A DNA stretch of 64,000 nucleotides, from positions 148,913,429-148,977,428 of the forward strand of contig CM066314.1 of assembly GCA_033807775.1 (NCBI GenBank). Reading direction: 5' to 3'. A program made the position numbers and the translations under genes. The notes under the pieces are model-generated. The model made no database searches, was not told where the DNA came from, and saw only the letters and a list, made by a program, of their open reading frames with translations. Of this stretch, positions 34,696-46,501 are shown in pieces (the stretch's first letter is position 1; each line of letters begins with the position of its first letter). The stretch comes from Saussurea involucrata. Its lineage: Eukaryota > Streptophyta > Magnoliopsida > Asterales > Asteraceae.

Positions 34696-36640
34696 TATTA
34701 TGATGAGTAAAATAAACTATTACATTTATTTGGACATTTTCTAATTTAAAACAAACAGTCTCTTTTATTATGTTTTTGTTCTTCAACAGTCAACACCATC
34801 TTTTACCATTAAAAAGTAAAATAAGATTTCAAACTTAGTATTAGAGTTGTTCACGGGCGGTATGACCTACTAGAGCCGACCCGCTCGCCGTTAAAAAAAC
34901 GGACTTAAACAATCATTCTCGGAAAAATGGTCGGGTTGGGGTTGGACTGCTAACGTTGTGTTCTCTAATCAGGAGAGAAAAGAAAAGAAAAGAAATGGGT
35001 GGAAAAGAAAGGGCGGGAAAAAAGGAAAGAAAAGTAATTTTTTTCATTTATGTTCTCGAAAGTGATGGAAAAGGAAGGAAATAAAAGGATTTTTTTTCGT
35101 GTTCTTGAACAGGAGAGAAAGAAAAGGAATACGTCATTTTTACTAATATATCCTTAAAATATATATCTTTTATTATGAAATATTGGGTAGTTTTGTAATT
35201 TTAATAATTTTAGTATTTTTTTAAATGTTTTTAATTTATTTCCTTTCATTTCCTTCCTTTTCCTCCCACATTTGGGAGGAAAGTTTTGGAAGAAAACTTA
35301 TCATTATTTTTCTTCCATTTCCTTTCCTTTTTCTCCTAAAAAAAGTTTCGAGAACACGAGTTTTTTTTCCTTTCTTCCCCTTTCCCTCCCCTCCCTTTCC
35401 TTTATTTCGTAAATGAGTTTCGAGAACACAACATAAAACTATTGGGCGGACTTGGGCAATGAAAAAAAGTATTTGGACAAGCCTGTCTGGCCTGTTATAT
35501 TATTATAGTTGATTAAATTTTATATATAATCAAAAATTTATTGTTTTTTACTAAAAAATAGAAGTGGCTTTGGGTTATCTTCCTAGTGAGTACCAACCAT
35601 CATATATAATGTGTCATGTTATATAGTACGTCTCACGGACTTTGAAAGTTGATAAATCATTATAGAGAAAATGTCCATGCTCCATATATTGTGAAGCTAT
35701 TTTTTTCATACATTATATACATTAATATATATCTTTTACGTCTTATACTATGCTCAAAAAAACTTACATAATTTAAATGATTTTACATAACTTATAATTT
35801 TATATAAGGTTTGTTTTTCATGTAAAAAAATAAGTTTGCTAGCCCGGGGGCAAGCCCGGAAGGCGGATATAAATAAGTCCATAAGCCTGCAAAAACATGT
35901 TTGAATTTGCTATATTAGACTTGTTGGACAAAACAATTATGTTAGGTCTGACTCAGACCCAACCTAAACCCGCAAAATAATCACCTCTATTCAATACCTC
36001 TTAGAAAAACAAACAAGTTATATGTTAGTTTTGCCTGCCTTTTATACCTACTAGTCTACTACTCCATCTACTTGTATATCATGTTTGTTGTATATTAGTT
36101 TTGTGCTTTCCTTATTTGTTTAATTTATTTCTTTTTTTTATAACCGTGGGTTTCCGGGCCAGCTTACGCCACCTTCTTTTTTTGTTTAATTTATTTCTTA
36201 CATATGTCGTTGGTGTATTTCCTATTTATTGTACCAATTTCCTGTTTGCATTCACACTCATATATAGATTGCTTGTTTGTTTGTTTTAATTCTTGTTTTA
36301 CAAGTTGGATGTCTTCATAGAAACAGTCTATTTGACCCCTATGGTATAAACTAATGATTCAGTAGTGAAAGGATTAAATAAGAATGTTGAATATCGTGAG
36401 AAGGTTAAGTAAATGTTCACATGTGAATAATGAAAAAAGTCACTTGAAGATGCATATGTAAACCCATATGAATAATCTATAACATCAATTCACACATGCA
36501 TCTCCAAATATATTTTGTTTTGTTTTGGATTTTTTAATGATTTACATATAAACTTTCCTTTCTTACCTCCACAATTCTAAAAAAAACGGGCTTTGCTCCC
36601 CTTTACAATATAATATGAAGAAAGAAATAAGGGTCGAAGT
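34696..36640. other. AT-rich intergenic with decayed hAT-like element
   Basis: From about 34847 ('agagttgttcacgggcgg') to about 35989 ('gcaaaataatcacctct') the ends are roughly inverted and contain GGGCGG/ACCCGC-rich segments, as in common plant hAT MITEs. I could not find a target-site duplication. A Tourist MITE is nested at 34954-35433. The rest (35990-36640) is AT-rich with no gene seen. Confidence 0.4.
34954..35433. mobile_element. Tourist-like MITE
   Basis: The ends [C/T]GTTGTGTTCTC are inverted and flanked by TAA on both sides (34951-34953 and 35434-35436). The 480-bp interior is purine-rich on one half (AGGAGAGAAAAG) and pyrimidine-rich on the other, so the whole can fold back. Confidence 0.75.
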
Positions 36641-36654
36641 TTAGACCGCTCACA

Positions 36655-36795
36655 GTAGTTCTACCTATAGAAAGGATCATGAAAGAGGCGATCAGAATGG
36701 TACTCGAATCCATTTACGATCCCGAGTTTCCAGACACATCGCACTTCCGCTCGGGTCGAGGCTGCCACTCGGCCCTAAGACGGATCAAAGACATT
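36655..36795 (+). pseudogene. matR: Nuclear copy of mitochondrial matR fragment
   Basis: One frame reads a group II maturase segment: AIRMVLESIYDPEFPDTSHF, then RSGRGCHSALRRIK. I recognise this as the reverse-transcriptase part of plant mitochondrial matR. The fragment is more GC-rich than its surroundings, has no start, and runs into a stop (tag at about 36796). About 45 residues are readable without interruption, so the transfer may be recent or the frame retained by chance. It lies downstream of the hydrolase gene. Confidence 0.75.
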
Positions 36796-36918
36796 TAGCC
36801 GATTTATTTGAACATGCCCCAACAACAATAATAACTGACTTCTTTGCAATTAAAAACCATGCAAGCTTGAAAACTTGTGAGATGATTTGTCATAAAAAAA
36901 ATCTTACATTAAATGCCT

Positions 36919-37379
36919 CAAGACCATCTCCAACTGAGTCATCACATCTTACATTCAATACCAAATTTGTTCTAAAAAGTCGAGGTATTTCGAATTGTTT
37001 GTTGACACGGATAAAGTCAGGAAAACCTCTAAAATTTATTCAATTGTGAAGTGTATGGCTAACCCAATAACGAAAGTTTCGTAAGAGGGCTGGAGCAGGC
37101 TCCCCCAAATAGCATGTTTTTTTTACCGTACAAAATAACTCCAATCCGGACACCAAATCTTATACCAGATTTGGTGTAAAAAACAATAACACACCAAATT
37201 CGGTGTGACACTATTCATTAACACAAAAAATTACACCATCTTGAGAAGTTTAAAAGAAATATATCTAGAATCTTATATTTTGGTGTAAGATTTGGTGTTA
37301 CCCAGTGGAGAATATATATTGTTTGTATCAAAATTAACACCAATTTATAAAGATTTAGTGTTAGCCATTGGAGATGTCC
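36919..37379. mobile_element. Probable MITE
   Basis: The ends GACCATCTCCAAC and CATTGGAGATGTCC are inverted, and the following roughly 35 bases on each side also resemble each other in inverted order (CAATACCAAATTTG against AACACCAATTTAT). No clear target-site duplication is seen. Confidence 0.45.
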
Positions 37380-37537
37380 GAAACACAAACGAGGTATGTA
37401 CAAATTATTAATTAGATTGACAACGAACACTCGGATCATACATCAAATAGTTGCATTACACGTGAAGGAAATATTTTACGACATAAGGCTAATTTAAGCG
37501 CTTCAAACTTACAGTGCTAGTATTATTTAGAGACAAT

Positions 37538-40500
37538 TCACACACTGAGTTCGTCAACCGCTGAGTCGAGCGGTTTAAATACGGCTTCCACTTCACTTGT
37601 TTTAACTTCCTCTAAGCTTGATGGATTCCACTTGGGGTTCTGCTCAAGTTTCATATAAAAAAGAATGTCAATTTCCTCACCATACAACACAATTTATCAT
37701 ATTACCAAACAAACCCAGTAAAGTAAACCTCACACAGGTTGTATAAGGGGTATAGAGGTTTCCGTAAGTATATTACAAATTATAATGACCAAATCTACAT
37801 GCATCTTCCATAAGACATTAAGGTCCTGTTTGTTAACAACTTTATGAGCTTAATGGGACTCGCAACTTATTCATTCAGTTATATATAACTATTTGGTAGT
37901 GGCTTATGCAGAAAGCCAAGTTTTTTTCCAAACATGTCCCTCCCAATTAAAAAACATGTTGCTTCCGTCTATGAAAAAAAACCCTTATCAATCTATATAG
38001 ACAAATTAATCCACACAGACAGCTTTATCGATACAGGGCTTCATGGAAAACCAACCAGAAAACCCCTAACTAATAACTTCGAGTATGGGGTTGTTTACCC
38101 GCTGCTGATTCAGTCAGCATGGGTACTTTGGTCAGCATCTGCACTTCGTTTTACGGAATAAAAATAAGAATGGGAATGGGAATGGAAACGTGAACGAGTT
38201 TCATTCCCAATTCGCTAAGGAATGTTTCATTATCCCGGTAATGGCTCATTACATTGCATCAACCAGACACCGTTAATGATTTCTATTTCCATTCCCCATC
38301 CCCCTATTACTCCCCAACCAAGCACCCCATAAATTTAAATTTATTTGGACACGTTTTGCCGAAAAATCCTCCTTTTTGGCATTTTCACAAGAGCAATGGA
38401 CAATGACTGTTTTCAATTAAAGGCCAAGTACAATTATTCCTTCAAAAATTCAAATTTAAAGATTTTATTATATTTTTGTAATAAAAGCATATTAAACAAT
38501 TCATGTGAATTTAAAAGTTAGAACCTTATTTTGGTATGGAGACAAATGCTATATTAGAAGTTTCTCAGAGGTAGTAACAAACCTGATCCTTGTCCACCAA
38601 TACTGCCCTAACCCCTTCGGCAAAATCACTTCGAATCGAAGACCTTAGTGCAATGCGGTACTCGGTTTTCATAACACCATTTAACTAAATAACAACAAAA
38701 AATAAGCATATAATAAACAATGTTACAGCAAATAACATGTCATAACATCTTCTCACCGGAAAGAATTAAAATGGGAAAAAATATATGGGAACTCGGTCAA
38801 CTCACCCGGGATAACTCATTTTCGTTCTTTCGGCATGCAGAGGCAACTCTAGAGAAATGCATTTGGGTAAGGAAAAGAGAAAATGGAGCGCCTTTCTTAA
38901 TCCCGAGAAGAGAATCTGTTGCCCACTCTGCAACTGCTCATAGGAAAAACGATGCAGTTATTAGAGGGACCAACAATATAACCTATGTTTGTCACGAAGA
39001 ATGAGCTTTATAGAGCACCAATAAAGTCTGTGTATTAGGGGCCGTTTACCAACACAAACTAGGTAAACGCCAAGAAAGTAAGAGCGCCTTCTGGATAAGA
39101 GGTTCGGTCTGGGTAAGATCTGACTGAAAGTGGTTGTGTACCAAGTGTCTAGGTAAGCACCAAGTGGAGCACTGACCGAGTCAGAAAACCCTTTCCTTCT
39201 TACCAGGTAAGCACCTCTTACCCAGTAAGAGGTGGTCAACAGGTAGTAAACTGTAAACAGCTCCTAAGTTCCATTTACACATAAGGGGAGTTATCGTACC
39301 AGTTGCATCAGCACCTTGCCGATGTTTTTCAAGATCTTCCATTATTTCTTTAACTGATCTGTCTGCACCAAATGTTGAAACTATTTGAGGCAAGAGGAAC
39401 TTCAACCGAGACTCTGACTCGGGGTTGCTACTGTACTTTGCCAATATTGCTTGGAGATCTTGATGTGGATCCTCGGAACTGTTTACGTATCACAAACATA
39501 AGCATGAATACATAATCACTTGGATATGTTTTCTTTTGAATAAATGCTTGAACTATGTCAAATTGGTTTCACTACATCATCTAAAAGCTTCTACCATATA
39601 AAGAAATAAGCATTCGTCCTTAGGGGCCTTTACCAAAACAAATTAGGTAAGTGTTAACAAAATAAGAGTGCCTTCTGGGGCTGTTTACCCAAATGCTTAC
39701 CCGGTAAGCGCTTACCGGTAAGAGCCAATACTATAATTTATTTTACTGGGTAAGATTGTAGTATATCAACACGGTATCATATGTAACAATTTACCCGGCA
39801 AGCGCTTACCCTAGTAAGAGTCGTCACCCTCACTTACCAGGTAAGACTCTCCATCCTTATCATTGCTCTTACCAGGTAAGATTCTCGTCCTTGCCATGTT
39901 CATCCGGTAAGGAAAATTACCCGGTAAGCACTTACCGGTAAGCGCTTAGTAAACGGCCCCTCAGTCTGGTAAGTGCTGACTGAAAATGGTTGTGTACCAA
40001 GTGTCTTGATAAGCACCGAGTGAGGGCTGGGTCAACTATTCAATCATATGATATTGAGCATATTTCCAAAGCACTGGCCGAGTCCCTTCCTTCTTACTGG
40101 GTAAGCACCTCTTACCCGGTAAGAAGTGGTCAGCAGGTAGTAAACAGCCCTAGCATATCGCATACAGGTGTAAACATTGGATCAACCTGGTAAGGTTACA
40201 CTTCTATGACCAGAAGCTCATGGGTTCTAATCTCTTTGCTTAATTGCATGGAAAGGTTGCATAGAGACTTCTGTCGCCAAGCTTTGCAAAGCCAAGGAGT
40301 CTTTTGTTACAGGTACAGCAATTCCCAGAACAGCACATTGTTAAATGTTAAAATTTCTAGCAAGATGATTAAATTGATCAACAAATAGTTGAAGTATACG
40401 GTCGTTCTGAAGAACAATCATCATTTTGATATGGAAATCTACAGATTACACAACTGTTTCTCTGGCTTTCGAGAGGCCAGGTCTCTCCCAAAGGTTCTCA

Positions 40501-43431
40501 CCTCACTGAATACAAAACAGAATACCATTCCCTCTATCCGCCTTCCCTATTTATACTACCCCTTGTATTGACTTATTGGCCACACTTATTGACTTGTTGA
40601 CCTTAGGGTATAAAAGGTTCATGCATCATTTTGTTAAGATGTATATATGAAATTGCAAGATATGAAAATAATGGGATGGTAAGAGATATACAAGGTAGCT
40701 GACAAAAGATTCTCCTTAAGTGAGCCCAGATTTCCAGATGAAACAAAGTGTGTCCCAAAACCTACGTAAAGTGCATCAGCTGGAGTAGAAATCCTGTTTC
40801 CCGTGATTCCAAGATAAGCACCTGTGCACAACAGATATCTTTCAACAACATAAAAAAACAAAAGATGGGCATAAAATATGCAAGTACCAATACCAGCATA
40901 GGACTAAAATCAGAAATGATTGCTTCTAGAATGAAACATACGTACCAACTGATCCTTCCCCTGGACTTTTTGCTGCTATGTAAGCAAAGCCAACATCTGG
41001 GAACAAACCAATTCCATTTTCTGGCATAGCAAGAAGAGTTTTCTACAAGAAATCAATAAAGTACAACATATGGTTAGGATTGCTATAAGTTCTACCACAA
41101 GATTATTGTCAGCTTGAAAGGCAGCTTACCTCAGTTATAATTCTGTAGCTACCATGTCCAGATAGGCCAATACCAAATCCCATTGTTACACCATCCATGA
41201 AGCTTATGTATGGCTTTTTGTACTCAGCTATTTTACAAATAAGAGAATATTCAGCAGCGAACACCTGTAGATAAAAACTTCAGTCCCTAGCCAACATATA
41301 CAAGCCTAAAGCAAAGGTATACATCTTGCAAATTTGCTCCAGCATTCTAAGGTCCAAATCTCATGCAATAGACAATGCCTACCACGAGGTTGAAATAAAT
41401 ACTACTGTTATAATGTCAACAGAATCATCGAAAGACTTGACAAAAGCACAATTCCAAGAACAGATCGCATTCACGAGAAAATAGACACAATGTAATTCAA
41501 AGTACATCTTCCTCAACACATTTTCATAAAAGATGTATTATGTGGGAAATTGCCCATGATAACAAGCTTTTATCTCAAAACTAGTAAGGTAAAAGTTGTC
41601 AAAAGTTGCAACTAGCAGAAACTCCATCCTACTTGTTTTCAGGTACTTCTGCAATTAACACAAATGTAAAGCTTACACAGTTACACTCCATATGGTGCAC
41701 TGGAACAGATTTATCGATTAAAAAAGATCCATTGTAATGTCCAGACTTCTCTGCTTGTGTTTCCCATTCTTCTTTCTTCCTTTACCTTTCCCAATCTTAA
41801 TATTTGAAGGTTGGCATAAGCTTAAAAAGAACATAATGATGGTTTAGGGGAATAATTGTTTATACTAAGCCTGCGTGGTTTTCAAGAAGGTGATACGTAA
41901 AATTTGACGGTTATTTGACGGTCATGGCTGCTTCGCAGCACCACCCACCGATAAACAAATGAACTAAGGGGCCGTTTACCAAACGCTTACCCGGGTAAGC
42001 GCTTATTGGTAAAATTCAAAGCTATCACTTACTTACCGGGTAAGATTTTAGTCCACAAAACGGTATCCTATGTAACAAATTTTCCGGTAAGCGCTAACCG
42101 TGGTAAGAGTCTTCTCCATCACTTACCGAGTAATACTCTCGGTCCTTGCCTTGGCTCTTACCGGGTAAGATTTTTGGCCCTTGTCATATTCATCCGGTAA
42201 GGTAATGTGACTTGGTAACCGCTTACCCGGGTAAGCATTTGGTAAACGGCTCCTAAGACTTTCTTACCAAACAGAAAATCAGTGATAAAGGTATTAATAT
42301 AAGGTGATGAAGTCAGTTACACAGCTATCCAACAGATATTGCTACAATGCAAGTTCCATGCTTGCAGCCAATACTAGTACAACAGAATATTTGTAACACA
42401 ATGAACATTATTGAGAGACCTTTTGCACAAGAGGTGTGTTTTTGTCCTTTTGGATTTCAGCAACAACCCCCTTAATATCCATTCCTGCATGACCACAAAT
42501 GGTTACCCTTGAAACCTTCCATAACACCCATATAAAAATTGACATTCTAAAAGATGAATAGGAACAATTTATAACCAAATATCACCCATATTTGTGCCAA
42601 GGAGGTGTAAGATGATTACAGAAGTGGATACGATATTTTATTGTAGACAGTAAACCACTGATTCGTAATACCTGCTGAAAAAGCACGCGATGAGCTGCCC
42701 TCAACCAGAACACATTTCACCTTTGGGTCCGTTTCCCATTCATCAAGCAAACTTTTGTACCTTAAATCCATATCTACATCAGCACATAAAATCTATTCTC
42801 AGTTCTGATTAGTACCTCAAATCCATTACTGAGGATGAACAGACTAAATAATGTATTCAATGCGTTTATAACTCCTTCAAACCGAACTAGAAATTCACCA
42901 AACTTAGGCCAGTGACGAATCATGCAGTTAGGACAGTATACTTCCTCAAAAGGAATCATAATAGATGCATAAAATAAGCATAGCCAGATCCAAATACACA
43001 GATTACACCTCAAGTGAATCAAATTCTAAATACACAGATTACACCTCAAGTGAATCAAATTCTAAATACACTAATTACACCTCAAGTGAATCAAATTCTA
43101 AAACAGGAAATGTATATACCAAACTTGATTATTCAATTCCTCCATCATCTAAGGGAATCAATTTTTTTCTCAATGGTGGTTGGAGAACAGAGATGTAACA
43201 AGGAGAAAAGATGTAACCTAGATTCATGGCGTTGAGAGCTTTAGGGCGATCGAGAGTGATAACAGCAACACCGTTTGGCGAGACGTTGCCTTTGACAAAG
43301 TCGACGGCGGCGGCGGAGGCCATGATCGAGTAAGATGCTACAGAGAGAGAACGATTGGAGTTGCAGATAGTGAAATTGCGAGTGAGGTTGGGGAAGACGG
43401 TAGTCACCGATGATCTGATGAGCATTAACAT
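37538..43431 (-). CDS. 3-hydroxyisobutyryl-CoA hydrolase-like protein, mitochondrial
   Basis: Ten exons (minus): 43218-43431, 42672-42773, 42420-42484, 41130-41264, 40946-41042, 40692-40821, 39300-39478, 38806-38936, 38583-38684, 37538-37639. All introns are GT-AG and phases agree, giving 418 residues, close to Arabidopsis family members (about 400-410). Exon 8 may instead start at 38933 (an alternative CAG), removing one residue. The protein is a crotonase-fold acyl-CoA thioesterase, probably releasing 3-hydroxyisobutyrate in valine breakdown. Visible motifs are SAGMDIKG (104-111) and MDGVTMGFGIGL (150-161) for the oxyanion hole, and MPENGIGLFPDVG (178-190) with E180 and D188 as likely catalytic residues. 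The first 36 residues are basic and Ser-rich, like a mitochondrial presequence; M37 is an alternative start. The C-terminus has no peroxisomal SKL-type signal. MITEs occupy introns 4-3, 7-6 and 8-7. Exact substrate is inferred from family. Confidence 0.92.
39038..39264. mobile_element. Tourist-like MITE in hydrolase intron, copy A
   Basis: The ends GGGGCCGTTTACC and GTAAACAGCTCC are inverted; the flanks are TTA and TAA. It lies in the 38937-39299 intron, 35 bases from the exon 7 donor. It contains several GGTAAG/CTTACC motifs. Confidence 0.65.
39623..40150. mobile_element. Composite MITE in hydrolase intron, copy B
   Basis: The outer parts (39623-39676 and 39961-40150) match copy A in order (for example TGGTTGTGTACCAAGTGTC). 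A second MITE, GGGGCTGTTTACC to GTAAACGGCCCC (39677-39960), interrupts it. The interior of the second is a dense series of ACCCGGTAAGC/GCTTACCGGT motifs. Both lie in the 39479-40691 intron. Confidence 0.65.
41968..42253. mobile_element. Tourist-like MITE in hydrolase intron
   Basis: The ends GGGGCCGTTTACC and GGTAAACGGCTCC are inverted and flanked by TAA on both sides (41965-41967, 42254-42256). It is the same family as 39677-39960, rich in CTTACC and GGTAAG. It lies in the 41265-42419 intron. Confidence 0.8.
43000..43107. repeat. 36-bp minisatellite, three copies, in intron 1
   Basis: A 36-bp unit containing ATTACACCTCAAGTGAATC starts at about 43002, 43038 and 43074. It lies in the first intron of the hydrolase gene, about 110 bases from exon 1. 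Confidence 0.85.
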
Positions 43432-43606
43432 TGCTTTTTACTGCTGCAGTAGAGATTAGAGAACGGGAGAACGAAGATCATTCAGATTTTTACTCCAAAA
43501 TATTTGAGAAATAATTAAATATTAGTCTTATAAAATAAAAATAAAAATAAAAAGTTGGAAAAAACTCAGATGTTTGGTCGTTTTTTTCTAATTATGGATA
43601 AAGATA

Positions 43607-44269
43607 CAGGGAAGATTCAAATAAATGTTTAAGTGTGCGGGAGAAATATAGAAATAATCTTTGTCCTTGATCCGGTCAATATTCGTGGTTTGACTGAGAA
43701 GCAACGGATAATTCCTTACGTGGTCTGCAAAAGATAGAGAGCTAGTTTCGTAGAATACGTGGGACATATTCATATTTGAACCTATGTGATTCACATATGA
43801 ACTATACGTTCATGTGTGAATCAGTTAATTAGTTCATACGCGAATCAGACAATCATTATATTACTTCATATATGAATCACAAAGGTTCATATGTGAATCT
43901 ATTCAACTAATTCACATATTAACCTACAGTTAATTAGTTCATATGTGAATCACTTAATTAGTTCATATATGAATCACAAAAGTTCATATGTTAATTAGTT
44001 AAAAATGGTTCATATATGAATTACATGGGTTCACATAGGAACAACTGAATCACACATGTTCATATATGAATTCGTCCCGCGTATTTGTAAATGTTACGAA
44101 CTATCCTTCTATTATTGGAATAGCCATAACTTTAGACCAATCAAATCCGTAATTCTTAACCAGTCAAAACTGCAATTTTTGACCAGCCAAATCCGATGTT
44201 GATCGTATGAATGGCTAGAATTACTTCTCTATTTCTCACACACTTAACATTTTCATTTGAATCTATGAC
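43607..44269. mobile_element. Mutator-like MITE upstream of the hydrolase gene
   Basis: Inverted ends near 43611-43660 and 44210-44262 share an 'agattcaaat' start and a GAGAAATA core with the element at 5115-5905. The interior carries TTCATATATGAA and TTCATATGTGAA palindromes. Flanks read ATAAAGATA (43598-43606) and CTAAAGATA, an 8 of 9 match. The element starts about 175 bases upstream of the hydrolase ATG, so it lies in or near the promoter. Confidence 0.65.
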
Positions 44270-44359
44270 TAAAGATATATTTGTAGATTAATTTGTTTAT
44301 ATAGATTGAGAATGTTTTTTTAGAATGGGTTTTTTTATAGATGAAAGAAATATGTTTTT

Positions 44360-45748
44360 TGAAACACCCTAAAAATCACCATAAATTTAAATCTTAAAAT
44401 TTATCAGAGTTTACTACAACGCCTTCTAATACTTTCATTTACAACTGGAGAATTAGCGACAAGATTCATAATTACAATGATCTAATGTGAACAACCAACT
44501 AATCTAATCCATGATAAACAAAATTAGATTATAAGGTTGTCTACAATATCTCCAAAATATCTTTAATGACACTAATTTCTCCATTGCATTTCCAAAAGCA
44601 TAATTTGTACCCCTCTTCACTCATCCCCTTGTATCATTTCCCGAGCTAGTACCTGGTTAGAAAATTTTATTTGGAAACATTAGGCTTGCGCCTAGTGAGA
44701 ACATCAAATTTTAAATCAAAACCTTTATAAACTTCGAATACCAATATTTGTAAACAAGGTATATAAAATAACATGTTCGCAAACCCTTATAACGTACACA
44801 AAACATCTTTCGATGACGGGAATCATACCCGATTCCATGAATATGACAAACACTAAGTAAGTCATAATACCATGTAAAGAGCAACACTACGAATCACTAA
44901 TGATTCTAGATTACAGCTCATATCCAAGAAATTACAATTAAACCATGCCTATTTATTGGTGTGGAAGTAGGAATAACAGTTATATCTTGCTTATTTCTCA
45001 TCTCCCAATAGAAAACGAAAATAGCAATTATACTTTGCCCATTTCACATTTTCTCGTCACAATGCGAAAAGAGAATAACAATTTCATTTCCAAGTATAAA
45101 CGGGAATAGCAATTATACTTGCCTACTCTACGTTTATCCAATAATGCTAGTGCATACGGATCCATTACACTTCCTAGCATACGTGCGTATCAAACCAAAT
45201 CATACGTCAAATCATATCATACTTAAAAGCGAGTTATAAGTATGTTCATACTGCTAGGATTGAAATCCAAATAATCAAAATGTTCCCTGTCAAAAGTTAC
45301 CGGAAATCAATACTTACCGGGAACCCATTAGTTACCAGACACTACCGGAAAACTATCCGGATTATGTGTCCGGAACTCATATCCGGAAACTACCTGAATC
45401 CGGGAACAATCCGGAACTGGTATCCGGAAAGCACGGTAATCTGGGTAAAATCCGGAAAACTAACTATCCGGGAACAAAAATTTTACCGGATACTACCGGG
45501 AATAAATTGCTTGTCGGATACTTTCAGTATTAAACATTTATCCGAACACTATTAAATTTAAGTTTATCGGATACTAAGAACTTACCCGGTATCTTCGACC
45601 TGCACCTCGATTAACATCTCAAAACCCACTGTAATTCAATTCTCAATTGAATACATACCACTGCAGTATTTCTAAAACACTTAGACAATTTAAAATCATG
45701 TAAATCATCCAATTTCAATTTCAATTTCAATTATTTCAAAATGTGAGA
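44360..45748 (-). repeat. Outer gypsy solo LTR, left segment
   Basis: On the minus strand the LTR ends TAGGGTGTTTCA at 44360 and starts TGTAACACC at 56005; five T residues flank both sides. It is interrupted at 45749. It contains the stem-loop CTAGGC-GCA-AGCCTAA (44680-44695) and, at about 45300-45590, repeated ATCCGG/CCGGAA units. No internal retroelement domain is present, so it is read as a solo LTR of about 1.75 kb. Confidence 0.75.
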
Positions 45749-46501
45749 TGTTAGTCCCAGATGGCTAATAAGAACAAGAACAAGTATTGTAGAAAGGGGG
45801 TGAATACAATACACAATTTTTTCACTTTAATTAATTCTTTTATTGAAAATATTCAAATCAAGAATTACACATAGAACACATAGAACAATTAGATTGTTGC
45901 GGAAAGAACAGATAAAATCTATTCTAACAATCTTCACAAAGTAATACTGAAAACTAAACAACTTCTAAAACACAAAGATTGAAAGCTATAAAGTTCAAGG
46001 AGAGAAAGGAGCAGAGTGTCTTGAGCACAGAGTAATCTTCAAGAGTTGTAAGTGTTGTTCTGCATGGAGAAGTCTTCATCTTTATATAGTGCCATGAGTA
46101 TGTGATGCATGGGACACTTGTCACTTTCTCATTTGAAGGTCAGGTTTGACTCTCAAAAGTTGATGTGTCTTTTCCTATAATACTAGAAAGGTTTGATGGA
46201 GACAATATCTAAGAATGGGAAAAGGGACAAATGAACCTTTTTCTGACATTCCTTCTTTGATGATAAAACCTTTTAGCATGGACACAAGGGAGGATCCTCC
46301 TATTTGAGAATCCCACCGACTTGTCATGGACAAGGTAGGTGGAAGTCTTCTTAGGAAGGATGTCATGAGAGAATCCTCCATTTTTTAGGATCCCACCGAT
46401 TTTCATGAGGACAATCGGTGGGATAGCCAAACTTACCTCTTATGATGAAGATCTTCTTGGCAAGGAGATAAGGGAGGAAATCTCCTGTTGAGGATCTCAC
46501 C
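45749..46501 (+). repeat. Copia-like solo LTR, left segment
   Basis: It starts TGTTAGTCCCAG; the other end, CCCAACA, is at 55635. TGAGA flanks both sides (45744-45748, 55636-55640). The GTAGAAAGGGGGTGAATAC stretch near the start recalls SIRE-type Copia LTRs, which is why I suggest Copia. It holds hairpins, one with perfect 12-base arms ATCCCACCGATT/AATCGGTGGGAT (46390-46424). Without the insertion the LTR would be about 990 bp. Confidence 0.7.

Noticed and set aside
37831..38333. Possible MITE in the last hydrolase intron (GGTCCTGTTTG…AAGCACCCCA)
   Set aside because: The ends pair poorly and the flanks give only an ambiguous TAA; too weak to list.
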